Shown: positions 45,857 to 57,175 of the stretch, piece by piece
Position numbering within the stretch: the stretch's first letter is position 1
Layout of the letters: each line of letters opens with the position of its first letter
Assembly: GCA_022453515.1 (NCBI GenBank)
Contig: JAJNNY010000100.1
Coordinates: 19,241 to 83,240 of the forward strand
DNA length: 64,000 bases
Source: Astrocystis sublimbata
Taxonomy: Eukaryota > Ascomycota > Sordariomycetes > Xylariales > Xylariaceae
Direction of reading: 5' to 3'
Notes under the pieces: generated by a model
Told to the model about the DNA's origin: nothing
Database searches by the model: none
What the model saw: the letters and a program-made list of their open reading frames with translations, nothing else
Program-made: the position numbers and the translations under genes

Positions 45857-47185
45857 AGCATCGGCAGTGACAACATCCGTTATGCATCAAGACGGACACG
45901 GCCCAGGCATGAACAGGGCACCGTGAGATGGCAGCGTCTGTCCTACTTGATGGAAGGGTTGTTGTGGTCATGTGTTGATTGATTGAAGTTCGGCGTCGAT
46001 GCAGACGACGGATGGGGTGTATGAATTTTTACAGATGCGCTTCACTATGGGGAATCGGGGACAGGTGAATTTGGCTCCCATCTGCCTGCCTCAGAGACCA
46101 GACACCGGAGACAGCGCGTCGCTTAGGGGCAGGTGCACTGGAGGCTTGGTGGATCGCGGGGGGGTGTGAGCGTGGAAAGGGCTAGCGGCCAAACCACCTC
46201 TTTCCAGGTTGCCACTACATAGGATGTACTTGATTAAGTAGTGTTTACTTCAATGTTCCTATTGTAGTAGCCTGTTGCTATTACGTTTATCTGATGATGT
46301 CTTCAATTGTTTTTCTGCAATCTCTTCCTGCGTTGAAAAAAGCTACCGCGAGCATGCATCCCTCCTATCATCGAGACCCGAGATTATGTACCACCAAGGT
46401 AGAGAATGATTGATTGGTGATGAATATGCGACAACAGAGACCAAATTCTGACAGAGGTGGAAGCGCTACTATGAGCCGCCCATTAAATTACATACCTTAA
46501 AGTTTTCGCCATGTTAAGTCTACTACCTTATGTAGTTCGACAACTTTTTAAGTTCCCGCACGAATAAATGCAAGAGATTCATATTCATGATTTTCATAGT
46601 TATCTTCTTGCAAATGTTTGTATGAATCACTGTAAATAAAGTATTCTTATAATATGCCAAGTGGTACTCGTCTATTTTTGGGAGTTGGCACATCAATGCA
46701 GGTGGACGGCTCACCACTTGAATATTCAGGTAGTTTCCTGGTATGTATTGTTCATGTTTAGCTAGGTGTGTGCAAATAAGAGCGGGATCTAAGACCAGAA
46801 AACAACTGGGAATTGCCAACCCCAGGAAGGACGTTTCCATGGAAGATATCTCATATAATACCTATAGCTACGATTTGATTATGTCAATAACCTCAGGTAG
46901 AGGTACTCGATAGGTACTTTACCACTCACATACCTGGGAAGGTGAAGTCTCGTCACCTAGAGATGCCCCTCATCCAAGCAGCGAGTACGCATTACATAAG
47001 CTCTTTCGATTGAACAGGCAACAGGGGCCACAGGCTACATACATACAGCATGTGATTGTAGCAGGCTAGCAGCCAACCTTGATTCAATGTGTCATTTAAC
47101 GAAGTTGAACTGCCAGGGTGTCTTGTCGCCGCAACTCAACAACAAGCTCACAGCTGTGCCATAGCAGCATCGGGAAGGATCCAGA
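45857..47185. other. Divergent promoter region, Eaf1 and Spp2
   Basis: 1.3 kb between two outward-facing genes. Contains a weak GGTACTCGATAGGTAC motif near 46900-46917. A minus-strand frame of 105 codons at 46523-46840 has no recognisable family and AT-rich codon use. Nothing else was seen. Confidence 0.5.
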
Positions 47186-48256
47186 ATGACTGGCGCCACG
47201 CCTCATGCCCAGGCACCTCGCATAGCCATCAAATTCGCTGCGTCGTCCTCTGCAACATCCAGACCATCCAGCAATGCTACGAACCGACGAGGGCAACCCC
47301 AACCCTCATCGGCTCTGGGCAAGCGGCAGCGTCCCAATGCGCTTCAACACGACTCCGATTCCGGCGAAGACGATGATGCTATAGGAAAGCACGAGAGCGT
47401 TACGATTGTTGGCGCCGACAACGACGTATCTAATAGTCGCGATGCGTCTGATGCCAAGAGGCGCAAAGAATACGTGATAAGCAGTCAGAAAAATCGCGAC
47501 TGGAAGGCAGATGCGAAGCGCAGAAATGGAGGCAGATCCCACAACTCAGACACTTCGTCCAACAAAAACCCAACCCAGGAAACAGCGCCAGCGGACCACG
47601 ATACGGATATCAAATGGGGCTTGAACGTTACCACGAAACCCACACACGAAGACGCGCCGAAGTCTAACAACGACTCGCAAGAACAAGGAAAGCGATCGCC
47701 AGATGAGGACACTCTACGTCCACACTCGCCAGTCGATGTCGATAAGGACGCTATAGATGCACTTCTTGGGAAACGAAAACCCGCGCAGCAACTTATCATC
47801 AAAGACTCCGCCGGCAGTAACAAGCCACAGTTCTCCGAGAAGGACGCGTATCACAAAGGCGTGGAGGAGGCAGCAGACGTATCCACAATAGAAGAATACG
47901 ACGAGATACCAGAAGGAGAATTTGGCGCTGCAATGCTACGGGGCATGGGCTGGAAAGGTGAAGAAATTGGGTCGAAGCCGAAGGAAGCCACGAGAAGACC
48001 ACATCTGATGGGTTTGGGTTCTAAAGAAGACGAGGAAATCAGAAAAGGAGAGCTGGCTAGGCGCAACGGGCACCGTGAGAGACGACCACGCTTGGACGAG
48101 TATAGGAGGGAGCGGGAGAAGGAGAAGGAGAGAAAGAACGCGCGTTACGGAGACAGTCACAAGTCGGACCGTGAGCATGAGCGACGCGAAAAGGACAACG
48201 ATCGTCGACACAGGAGCCATCATCGCGAACGGGATGAGCGCGGCTATCGCCGATGA
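47186..48256 (+). CDS. SPP2: Pre-mRNA splicing factor Spp2 (G-patch protein)
   Basis: Single exon, 356 residues. The N-terminal part is low-complexity, beginning with IAIKFAASS and an RRG/PSS-rich patch. The Spp2/GPKOW G-patch lies at about 240-285: EEYDEIPEGEFGAAMLRGMG, then W-KGEEIG and RRPHLMGLG. The C-terminus is a long Arg/Glu/Lys/His RE/RD-rich tail, typical of splicing factors. Spp2 binds and stimulates the DEAH helicase Prp2, which remodels the spliceosome before the first catalytic step. Functionally it fits with the Aquarius gene in this window, although the two are 33 kb apart and unlikely to be co-regulated. The G-patch is complete. Confidence 0.9.
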   Translation: MTGATPHAQAPRIAIKFAASSSATSRPSSNATNRRGQPQPSSALGKRQRPNALQHDSDSGEDDDAIGKHESVTIVGADNDVSNSRDASDAKRRKEYVISSQKNRDWKADAKRRNGGRSHNSDTSSNKNPTQETAPADHDTDIKWGLNVTTKPTHEDAPKSNNDSQEQGKRSPDEDTLRPHSPVDVDKDAIDALLGKRKPAQQLIIKDSAGSNKPQFSEKDAYHKGVEEAADVSTIEEYDEIPEGEFGAAMLRGMGWKGEEIGSKPKEATRRPHLMGLGSKEDEEIRKGELARRNGHRERRPRLDEYRREREKEKERKNARYGDSHKSDREHERREKDNDRRHRSHHRERDERGYRR

Positions 48257-50146
48257 GACAAATCCCGACCAAGGCCTAGTAGCAAGCGACAGTGCCGCTT
48301 TCTGGGTGCATTTGAGTACGATCAGGTTTGCGTGTATGAAGCAAATTGCGATGACCTATCCGCCTCAATGTGGACACATCTAGAGCCGCGTTCGCCGATG
48401 TGAGTATAGGTAGGCAAATGGCCGAACTTCGTCAATTGCCCATGCAGTGCGCTGCGCATCCGAAATGATCAGTCCTCTCTATATCAATAACGGCTATTTG
48501 GCTATGTAATATCTTGTCGCCGATGGCCCGCGATTCGCAGTCAATTCACTTTGGCATCCAATAATATTTTGAGCGCGTTATTGATACCCAACATCAAATA
48601 TTACAAAATGAAATCGGCACTTGGAAGCCGATTATGAAATCGCTTTTATCAGAGTTCGAAACCCCAAGGCTCAAGTCACGGCCTTTGAGCTTTTGGGAGC
48701 ATAGGCGGCTCACTGGGAAAGGGAGATGTGGGGCCCAGCTTTACGCGAAGAGGCACGATAATATAAGAACCCCATCGAGGTGCTTTAGGGAGTTCAACCA
48801 TCAGAGTCGCAGAGTAACGTACAGAATATCATGACTTCCGGCCACACGTTTGACACGAGAAATAAACCGATTTGTGCTGCGATCATCACACATAGAATAC
48901 CTTGAGCAGAAGCCAAGTCGTCACAGCCGAGACATCAGACAGGTGTGTGCAGGTACGACAAAACTTAGTCCCAAGACATGCTGTTGTGGAAACTCGGCTC
49001 GAATTGCAGACCGCTCGCTGGTCGTTCCAAAGCCAATGTCTCGACTGCACAAGTCTTTTATATGTGTTTCTGCCTACTGAGGCAAGTGTACGGGTAACAC
49101 CTGGGCAGTGAATATCTCCTGATTTCCCAAGTGGGCTTGTCACTGCTCAATACTCGAAGCCACTTGCTTACGTGTTCTTTTCACCAAGAGAGCGATTTAC
49201 TAGAGGCATATGTGCAACACATGTCAGAATTCAAGTGGGCCAAGGCCCTACGATAGCAGCACTTATGAGGATGTTGATCATGATTTCCTCGTCGTTTCGA
49301 TAAATTCAACCTCGATTGTTGGGGTGTGAGGTCCGCGGAACCCGATACTTGTGTGTTTATCACTACTTGCGATGTAGATGTCTTTATGACGATTGGGCTA
49401 CGATAACTTATAAGCCCCCCCCCCAGTGGGGTAGCTTGAAGCAGCAGTTCCAGCAAACCAGGGGTCTGTGCCCGGGTGTGACTTCTCCAGGGCAGGACAA
49501 GGATGACAGGGTATAGCTGTGTGACCGACTCAAAAGAGCTCATCAAGCTTCTGCCATTACGATACATACACGTAGTAGATGATTGTCGGAATACCAGGTA
49601 CAGTAGGTAGGTGTAGGTGTGGATTGAACACTTGGAAAGGCTCCCTAATATCGAAATACTTATTATCTATGCATATGTTCTCAGTCAGTAATGGATATTC
49701 ATTTTCCAAAGTTGAAAGCACAATGAGTGTAAGAATTAATTCGAATCTAGGTGACTCAAGATGTCGGCAATCGCCCGTCTGTTGAGGAACAAGACAGGGT
49801 CTAGGTCTCAGGTCGACGGCGGCTACCTGAGCCAAGCCCAGCCCAGCGAGCCACCAACCACCGGATCGCAAACGCTAGAGCTAAGGAAATACCATACCAC
49901 TACACACGCACGCACCGTCCGGGGCGGTCTGCCATGGCCCATCTGGTCCAAAATGTGTGTGTGTGTGTGTGTGTGTGGTGCAGCAGCAGGCAGGTGGGAT
50001 AAGACGAGTCGTTCTTTCTTCTCTTCCAACCCCCCTCCCCTCCCCTTCTCCTTCCCCCTTCTCCCAACCATTGATCGAATTCAGACATACGGGAGCTTCG
50101 TGGATCTAAGACCACCACAATTGGTCGTATTCACCGAGCCGCCACC
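48257..50146. other. Intergenic region upstream of the C9-methyltransferase
   Basis: Includes a (TG)n microsatellite at about 49954-49976, about 170 bp before the start codon, followed by a C-rich pyrimidine tract at about 50010-50070 typical of strong fungal promoters. No other gene is supported. Confidence 0.55.
49954..49976. repeat. (TG)n microsatellite
   Basis: An uninterrupted TG dinucleotide run of about 11 units in the presumptive 5' leader or proximal promoter of the C9-methyltransferase gene. Confidence 0.9.
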
Positions 50147-51969
50147 ATGTCGTCGTCGAAGCCTCTGAGCGTCAACGGCAGCGAGTCCGAGTTCGAGTTC
50201 ATCGAGACTCCCAAAGCCCCCACGCCCACTTTTGAGAAATTCGAAGAGTGCGGTGTACGAACCACTTCGGTACGTCGCGCCCGGGTCCTGCTCTCCTGCC
50301 AGCTGTCCTCTGTTCTCGTACCGCAGTGACGACGAGGCACGACTGACAGGTTACTGACTGATTTACCTAAACTAACTAACCGTCGTCGATAGTACCCGTC
50401 CATCAAGAATGCCCCTCTGCCTGCCGACTCCGCCGGCGCCGACTCCTTCTCCAACACCCTCCTCTTCTCCCTGGCCATCGGTGTCCCCGTCTGGCTGTCA
50501 TGGAAGGTGGGTGGTGGTCTGAAGACCTCCATCTTCTTCGGCCTCCTCACCTTCTTCCCCATCCTGGGCGCCTTCTGGTTGACCGTCTCGTCCATGAGTC
50601 CCCGAAGGAACGAGAAGGCTAGATACCCCGGCCGCCCCGTCGAGCACTACCTCACCTTCAAGAAGCCCGAGGATCAGCAAAAGTACTCGGGCAAGAACAA
50701 GATCCCTATCGAGACCTTCTACGAAATGTACTTCGACGGCGACGTCGATTTCAACGGCGATGCCCTCGAAGTGCTGGAGTACAGACACGACTGGGCCAGC
50801 TTCCGCTTCACCGTCAGCCTCTGCAAGTACTTCATCTTCAACATGCTGCCCGAGGTTATCATGCACTCCCGAAGCCAAGGTGAGCAAAATCCTGTCCCCT
50901 GCGCGAACCACCTTTTCCCCATTCCCTAACCGAGAGCAGACGAGGAGCAGGTCCGTGGCCACTACGACCGTGGCGATGACTTCTACGGCTGGTTCCTGGG
51001 CCCGCGCATGATCTACACCTCTGGTGTCATCAGCGACATCAACAGCGAGGAGTCTCTCGAGCAGCTGCAGGACAACAAATTGGCCATTGTCTGCGAGAAG
51101 ACGGAGCTCAAGGAGGGTGAGTCCCTGCTCGATCTCGGCTGTGGTTGGGGTACCCTTGCCCGCTTCGCTAGCGTCAACTACGGCGCCCACGCCACTGGTG
51201 TCACACTCGGCCGCAACCAGACTGCCTGGGGTAACAAGGCCCTCCGTGACGTTGGTGTCCGCGAGGAGCAAAGCAAGATTCTCTGCATGGACTACCGCGA
51301 CGTTCCCGTTCCTGAGGGCGGCTACAAGAAGATCACCTGTCTCGAGATGGCCGAACACGTCGGTGTGCGCAAGCTCGGTGCTTTCTTCAAGCAGGTCCAC
51401 GACATGCTCGACGACGATGGAATCTTCTTCCTGCAGATTGCCGGTTTCCGCAAGGCATGGCAGTACGAGGATCTGATCTGGGGTCTGTTCATGAACAAAT
51501 ACGTCTTCCCCGGTGCCGATGCCTCTACCCCGATTGGATTCGTCTTGGACAGACTGGATGGTGCCGGATTCGAGCTCAAGAGCATTGACACGATCGGTGT
51601 GCACTACTCCGCGACTCTGTGGCGCTGGTACAGAAACTGGATGGCCAACCGCGACAAGGTCGAGGCCAAGTATGGCAAGCGGTGGTTCCGCGTACGTGTT
51701 TCCCAACCTCAAAATGCTTGAATGTGTGTACTGATCGTAACATCCAGATCTGGGAGTACTTCCTGTCCTCGGCCACTATTGCCTCCCGCCAAGGTAGCGC
51801 CACCTGCTGGCAGGTCGTTTTGGTGAAGAACATCAACTCCACTCACCGTATTGAGGGTATCCCAAGTCAGTACGGCCTCGAGGGGGCCCTGAAGACCGCC
51901 GCCAAGAAGATCAACCTCAAGGCCTGGGCTACGAAGAACGCAGACCTATTCCCGACCGCTGCCGCTTAA
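50147..51969 (+). CDS. MTS1: Sphingolipid C9-methyltransferase
   Basis: Four exons, 50147-50269, 50393-50879, 50940-51691, 51748-51969; 527 residues. Two N-terminal membrane segments (LLFSLAIGVPVWLSW and FFGLLTFFPILGAFWLTV) anchor it to ER-type membranes. The CFA-synthase-like SAM methyltransferase follows: DDFYGWFLGPRMIYTSG, motif I LLDLGCGWGTLARFAS, GVTLGRNQ, and CLEMAEHVG. The enzyme adds the branching methyl at C9 of the sphingoid base of fungal glucosylceramides. These lipids matter for hyphal growth and are the targets of plant defensins. The length and motif set match the family. All introns have clean GT-AG ends (GTACGT, GTGAGC, GTACGT) and preserve frame. Confidence 0.95.
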
Positions 51970-53044
51970 GTGGCCTGGCCGTTTTAGAATAAGGTCCAAA
52001 AGAAACCGGGGAAGCGGTGGAATGGGCGAAATCCTACTTTACCCTTCTTAATGGTATCATGATGATCTCCATACAAGCTTGTTCGATAAGCTTGGAATGG
52101 CGAACAAACTAGTGAGCTGCACAGTCAGTCATCTGAGTGCGCAACTACGTATAGAACGAACGAACGAACGAAATCAAGGAACGACAGTGAATGGGGGAAA
52201 ATGACCGGATGGATGACTGGGACACCTAAAAGGAATGATGACAAACATAATAGATTAATATGGACGCAAAAGCCTACCATATGGCCTTGAATTGTAGAGG
52301 GGAAAAAGCATCGTGGCTGCTGAGATACTATAGAATATCTAACCTAACTGTCTAAAAGCACTTTCCCGATTTGGGAATTCTTTCTGTGAAGGCTTGAGCT
52401 ATTACCTGCCCATCTCGCCAGACTGATGAATATGCTTGTCGTAGATATAGACTCAAACGGGGAAGTGGGCATCCATCCCATGGTTGGTTGCGTATGGTGT
52501 TAGTGAGATTCTTATTATCACGTCTACCTACCAATTAAGCAGTGCAGATGAATGGCGAGACAATGTACGACAAGGAAAGGGGCACAGGATTCGTGTTTAT
52601 GTCTGCTGTAAGAGTGCCGAATCCTTCGAAGCATGCTTCATTCCCTAAAGTTTTCATTGATGGCGCTTCTCGGTGGCTTTACATGCACAGGTCGTTGACA
52701 ACGATTTCCAAGAGTTGAACACAGTATACTTCTAGTGTAGCAATGTGCCAAGCTAGCTATATGAAAGTAGGTAGGCTCAGAAAACTCACTTTGTACAATT
52801 AATACCCTCTCGATTGTAGAGAACCCAGGCGGTACAAGATAGAAATGTACCATCCCATGGCCCAAGCACCTGATATATATAAATGTGTGTGTGCTCCTTG
52901 CCTTGCCAAAGCTTGACCTTGATCCGCCAGCCGTTCCAAATCATATTGCAATTACGATACAGTCAACCGAGTTCCATTGTCCACGGTACGCCGAAAATAC
53001 CCCCCATGACAGGCAAATGAAAGAAGAAGAAAAAAAAACAACGC
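51970..53044. other. Convergent intergenic region
   Basis: 3' regions of the C9-methyltransferase and LCHN-like genes. A GAACGAACGAACGAAC-type tract lies at about 52156-52171. No gene is supported. Confidence 0.5.
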
Positions 53045-55024
53045 TCAGCACACTCGGACGCCACAGACCTCCACACCCTTGCCTTCGACATAGGCCTGGC
53101 GACCGAAATACGTCTCCAGCAGCTCCTTGACGAAATGGGCGTCGGCGGCGCTCCATATGTCGAGGCCCATCCTCTTGACGACCTCGGAGTCGATCGGCAC
53201 GCCGTGGCCCTGTAAAGCCTCGTCGGCCTCCTCGTCGGCGTCGATGAGGGCTTCGTCGTCTTCGTCCGTCTGGGTATCACCCTCCTCGACCTCGCTATCG
53301 CTGATATTATCAACCGCATCCGCTAGGGTGGTCAGGAGCTGCGTCGTCAACCTGTGGAAATACGAGATGATCGTGAGCTCGAGACGGGCCTCGTTAACTT
53401 CAAGTGGCGCCGAGATTGCCGCCGCTGCCGCCCCGGATGCCCGCCTCGGGGTGAGCGACGACAGCGAGGCGGCGATATCTGTGGTCGAGCGCGGCATGTT
53501 CAAGCCTGCGGATTGTGCGGCCAGGTCGTTGACGAGGGCCGCGTCCTGGGCGGCTTCCTCGGCCTCGTCGGACCGCGGCTTCTCGCCTGCCGAGGCCCAC
53601 CACATGAAGCCGCTGTAGGCGAGGGCCGTCCAGCTTGTGGGCTCGACCACCTGCTCCGCGTCGTCGATGAGCGTGTCGTCTTCCTTGTACGCGGCCGCGG
53701 TCGAGGGCGTCGTCGGCGAGGAGAGCACGACGTTTCCTTCTACGCGGGCGATGCCGGCTTTGAGAGAGCGCCAGCGGCGCATGTCGCGCTGTGTGGCCTT
53801 CACGAGCACCCCGTTGCTGAATTGCACGGTGGGCCAGATGTGTTTGGTTGCGGCGGAGGCGTGGGAGGGGGGCAGGGTGATGAGCATGTCCCACAACGTA
53901 TCCTTCTTAGAGAGTATGCTGTCAGTCGTGCAGGCTACCCAGCCGGTTCCCGCTTCCGAATCGCCAACTGGTGAAGCAGTTTCCGAATCTCTGTACGCCT
54001 TCGCATCCTCCGCCAAGAAAGGGATGTCGTGAACACCGATGGAGAAGAGAGGTCGCAGACGATGCGACGCAGAGCCGGATGACAAAACCTCTGATGCCGC
54101 TAATGGTATGTTGGAGAGTATGGAAATGTTGTAGACTACGTCACATGTTAGCCCTCCCACATATGAGTGAGAAGATGAGGTGCTTGCACGCACCAAAGTT
54201 GCAAGCTTGCTCGACGGGCGCGTGGCCAGAAATCAAGATTCGCTGGCGAAGCAGGGCGGCGCGGTGTATGGGAAAGATGAGGGGCCCCAAGGTATCTAAG
54301 AGCTTCGTCAAGCTCCAGGCCGGGTGGAAAGGCGATAAGCGGTGGCCGGGCAGCATCAAGGCATTTCCATCGGAGGCCGAACGTTTCCTAGCGTGGCTTC
54401 GAGATGTGGTCGGGCCTTTGGCTGCGGCGGCTGGGGACTCGGGGTCATCTTTGGGTGTGGCGTCGTCGGCGGTCGGGTCGCGCATTTGGTTGTTCTTCCA
54501 GTACTCTTCCAAGATGGCGACATCTTTGTTGTCCGACACCAGCTTCCTAAGCAGAGCGTCTCGTCAGCAGGTGCTGTAGTATACCCATAGCTTCACATAG
54601 CATGACTGGATGAGACGTACGATGCGATGGCCTTCAAGCTCTCGGCGTGTTTCCAGGCTCTGCCCAGGCGGCCGTAGCTGAGCGGGACCAGAACACCGAC
54701 TGCCAGCATGCGCGCATTGCGGGCGGCGGTATCGTCGACGGGCGCATTGACGAAGGCGCTCAGCCCCGCGTAGCCGGCATGGACGAAGTAGATGAGGTCT
54801 TCGGGGACGGTGTGCAGGCCGGAGGGCAGCGACTTGTACTCGACGACGTCGTCCAGCTCGACGCCGGGGCTCGCGGCCTTCCAGGAGATGGTGTAGCCGG
54901 CCTTGACATCGAAGTCGATGAGGAAAAGAGCAGCGATGGGCGGCAGGTCGGGCAGGGCGACGACACTCGGGCTGGAAGGTAGTCGCACATGGAGCTCGGG
55001 CTGGCCGCGGCGGGAGGCGGCCAT
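53045..55024 (-). CDS. DENN-domain protein of the LCHN/Anr2 type
   Basis: Three exons, 55024-54621, 54546-54194 and 54135-53045, give 615 residues. The N-terminus matches the LCHN (DENND11) uDENN-like region: AALFLIDFDVKAGYTISW, VEYKSLPSGLHTVPEDLIYF, ARMLAVGVLVPLSYGRLGRA. The second exon carries the core (LLDTLGPLIFPIHRAALLRQ, RILISGHAPVE). The third has FSIGVHDIPFL, a stretch like WVACTTDSILSKKDTLWDML, and an Asp/Glu-rich insert near the C-terminus. DENN proteins are usually Rab exchange factors in membrane traffic; yeast Anr2 is uncharacterised. Exon junctions split codons (Ser, Val) but rejoin conserved text. GC-rich third positions are shared with most neighbours. Confidence 0.85.
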
Positions 55025-57175
55025 GTTGGCCAGTGGTAGCGGGCGACGGCGACGACGGGTGTTGGTTCGGCGGTGTTCGGGGACGGTGGCGGTGCGTAAG
55101 ATCCAAGAAAGCGCAAGGAAAGGATGGGCTGGGCTGGGTCGGGATCGGGATGGCGGCCGTTTCAGTAATTACATCGTACGTTATCCGCTACCCTGCCCTA
55201 CGATCCACGGAAGGTGTAGATTCGGCCCAGGTACCCGGTCGGGTAGGTATTATCCTAGCAGTCGGAATAAGTCATTTGCTCGCCACCGAGTGTCGCCGGC
55301 AATTTGACGAATGACCTTAGGTGACATTTGTCCATTGATATAACTACCTACTATTAAATACCACCAAAGGCGACCGTGATGCGCGTCCAGCTGTAAGGCG
55401 CTATCAGACCTACCTACATAGGCACCTTTAGGGACACTCGACACTTACGTAGTTAGGTGGGGGCTAGCGGTTCGGTGACCGAAACCGGCAATCAGTGGGG
55501 GGCATCTATAAGCCAATCGGCAAATTTCAAGCCATGCAGTGAGTTCAAGATGCTGAGCTGAAGTTTGATGAACCGCCACAGTCTGTCTACAAGAAGCCTG
55601 TGTTATCGAGTTGCAGTTCCCTAGGAGTCTTTGACTTGGGGGTCGTTCGAGCTCACCACTTACTTGCCTGGTTATTAAACGAAGTTGGTGATATCTTCCT
55701 CACAATCATTATATGATGAGCGACTTCGATTGCTCGAAAACTGCTGATACGCTTTCATCTAGAAATCTGATTTTGAGCATAAAACACTGTTCAATATTGG
55801 GGCAACGAAACAAGGGATTTAAAAAAAAAAAAAAAAAAAAAAAGGGTTATGTAACTTAAGAAGCTAATTTTACATCAGTTGTATAGCTCTCGTGGTCTCT
55901 GTTGATATCTCAATCTCCCGTATTCCCCCAAGACCGATACATACAAACTCGTATCAGATGCCACATCTGTGTAGGTCCTGACAATCCGGGCATTGGTAAC
56001 AGACAAAGCACAGCGCTTTCTCATTGCAATCACTGTATTTGGGTGTCTATTGAAGCAATGTAGATGATTATGCAACAAAAACATGTTGTGGTTGAAGACA
56101 AAGTTGCCCTGTTCAGATCGCAATCGCAAGCTTCGCATTAGGCCAGGGCCTGAGATGGGCGTTGATAGTCCATCGTCTGCCAACATCCAGTTACCTGAGT
56201 TCGATGAAGTGACATTGAAATCCAACGTTCCCTCGGGCAACCTATCATATCTCACAAGTTGAGCTAACAGCGAAATCATATAGCTACAAACCAGGAAGCG
56301 ACTTCGGCCAAGGTGTAAACCGCTTGGGTTTCATTATCGCCGCGTGCTCGATTTCGGTTGTATTTGAAGAAAACAATATGCCTTTCGTGTATCCCAGTTT
56401 GAGAAAGTATATGTCACTTCAAGAATTGGACGGTGAACTTGTGAGTAGTGGCCAATAGTATCACTATTGTAGATGAACATCCTGTTGCACCAGCATATCA
56501 GGGGACATCATGTGCAATGAAATTTTCATTCATACAAAGATGTGAAATAGCCCTATTTATGTACCGTAGTTTGGTGATTCGTGCCATCATGATCTCGTGA
56601 CTCGCATCCCCTACCTCAACGATTGCATACTCCCAAGTTGTAGTACGTCCTAACCTTGAATCGTTAAGAACTCAATACGTATTATCTGCTAAGCAAGTAC
56701 CTATGTGAATATTCACTATGAAATAGCCTCCGATGGGGTACGGGTTTTGCAGTATCTGTGGATCAGGGTACTGCGAGCCCGACGATCTCAAAGCTTAGTG
56801 CTGGCCGAAAACTGCCTCAAATCAGCGCATTACCAATCGGGACCACCGCCAATTGAGCCAGAAGCCCATCAACAATCAACTTTCTATAGTATAATGGGCG
56901 CAATGGCTCCGGAAGTGAGTCCACTTATGTCCGAGAAGGGCAGGAGAATTCAAGTAAGCAAGCAGCAGACTCTTCGATATGCCAATGAGAGTTGCCAAGA
57001 CGATGGCAAGAATATACATATTGTGCGCGATTCGCCATGGATCATGGCTATCTTAGATGACTTTTATTGCTGCTCAACGGGATTTCTCATTCATATTTGC
57101 TTCTATTGCTGAAGTCTTCGAACCGAGTCCAGATCTCGACGATTCAGGAGGGATTGATCAAAACGTTCTGTAGCA
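55025..57175. other. Intergenic region with poly-A tract and possible gene remnant
   Basis: Contains an uninterrupted run of 23 A at about 55821-55843. Between about 55875 and 56460 both strands carry longer open stretches than the surrounding DNA (minus frame 56279-55875; plus-strand text such as PGSDFGQGVNRLGFI near 56290-56340), but no family or consistent exon model emerged. The last few hundred bases are the Atg22 promoter and leader. Confidence 0.4.

Noticed and set aside
46523..46840. 105-codon minus-strand frame with ATG
   Set aside because: AT-rich codons, no family, and located in a divergent promoter region. Not enough support for a gene call.
48650..48680. GTTCGAAACCCC considered as a tRNA B box
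   Set aside because: No matching A box or acceptor stem pairing could be found at the right distance.
50498..51712. Minus-strand open frame of 404 codons
   Set aside because: Antisense shadow of the C9-methyltransferase, caused by strong codon bias; the Val/Leu/Glu-rich text has no domain.
55821..55843. Poly-A run considered as a LINE or retrogene tail
   Set aside because: No coding remnant or target-site duplication was seen around it. It is treated as a simple tract.
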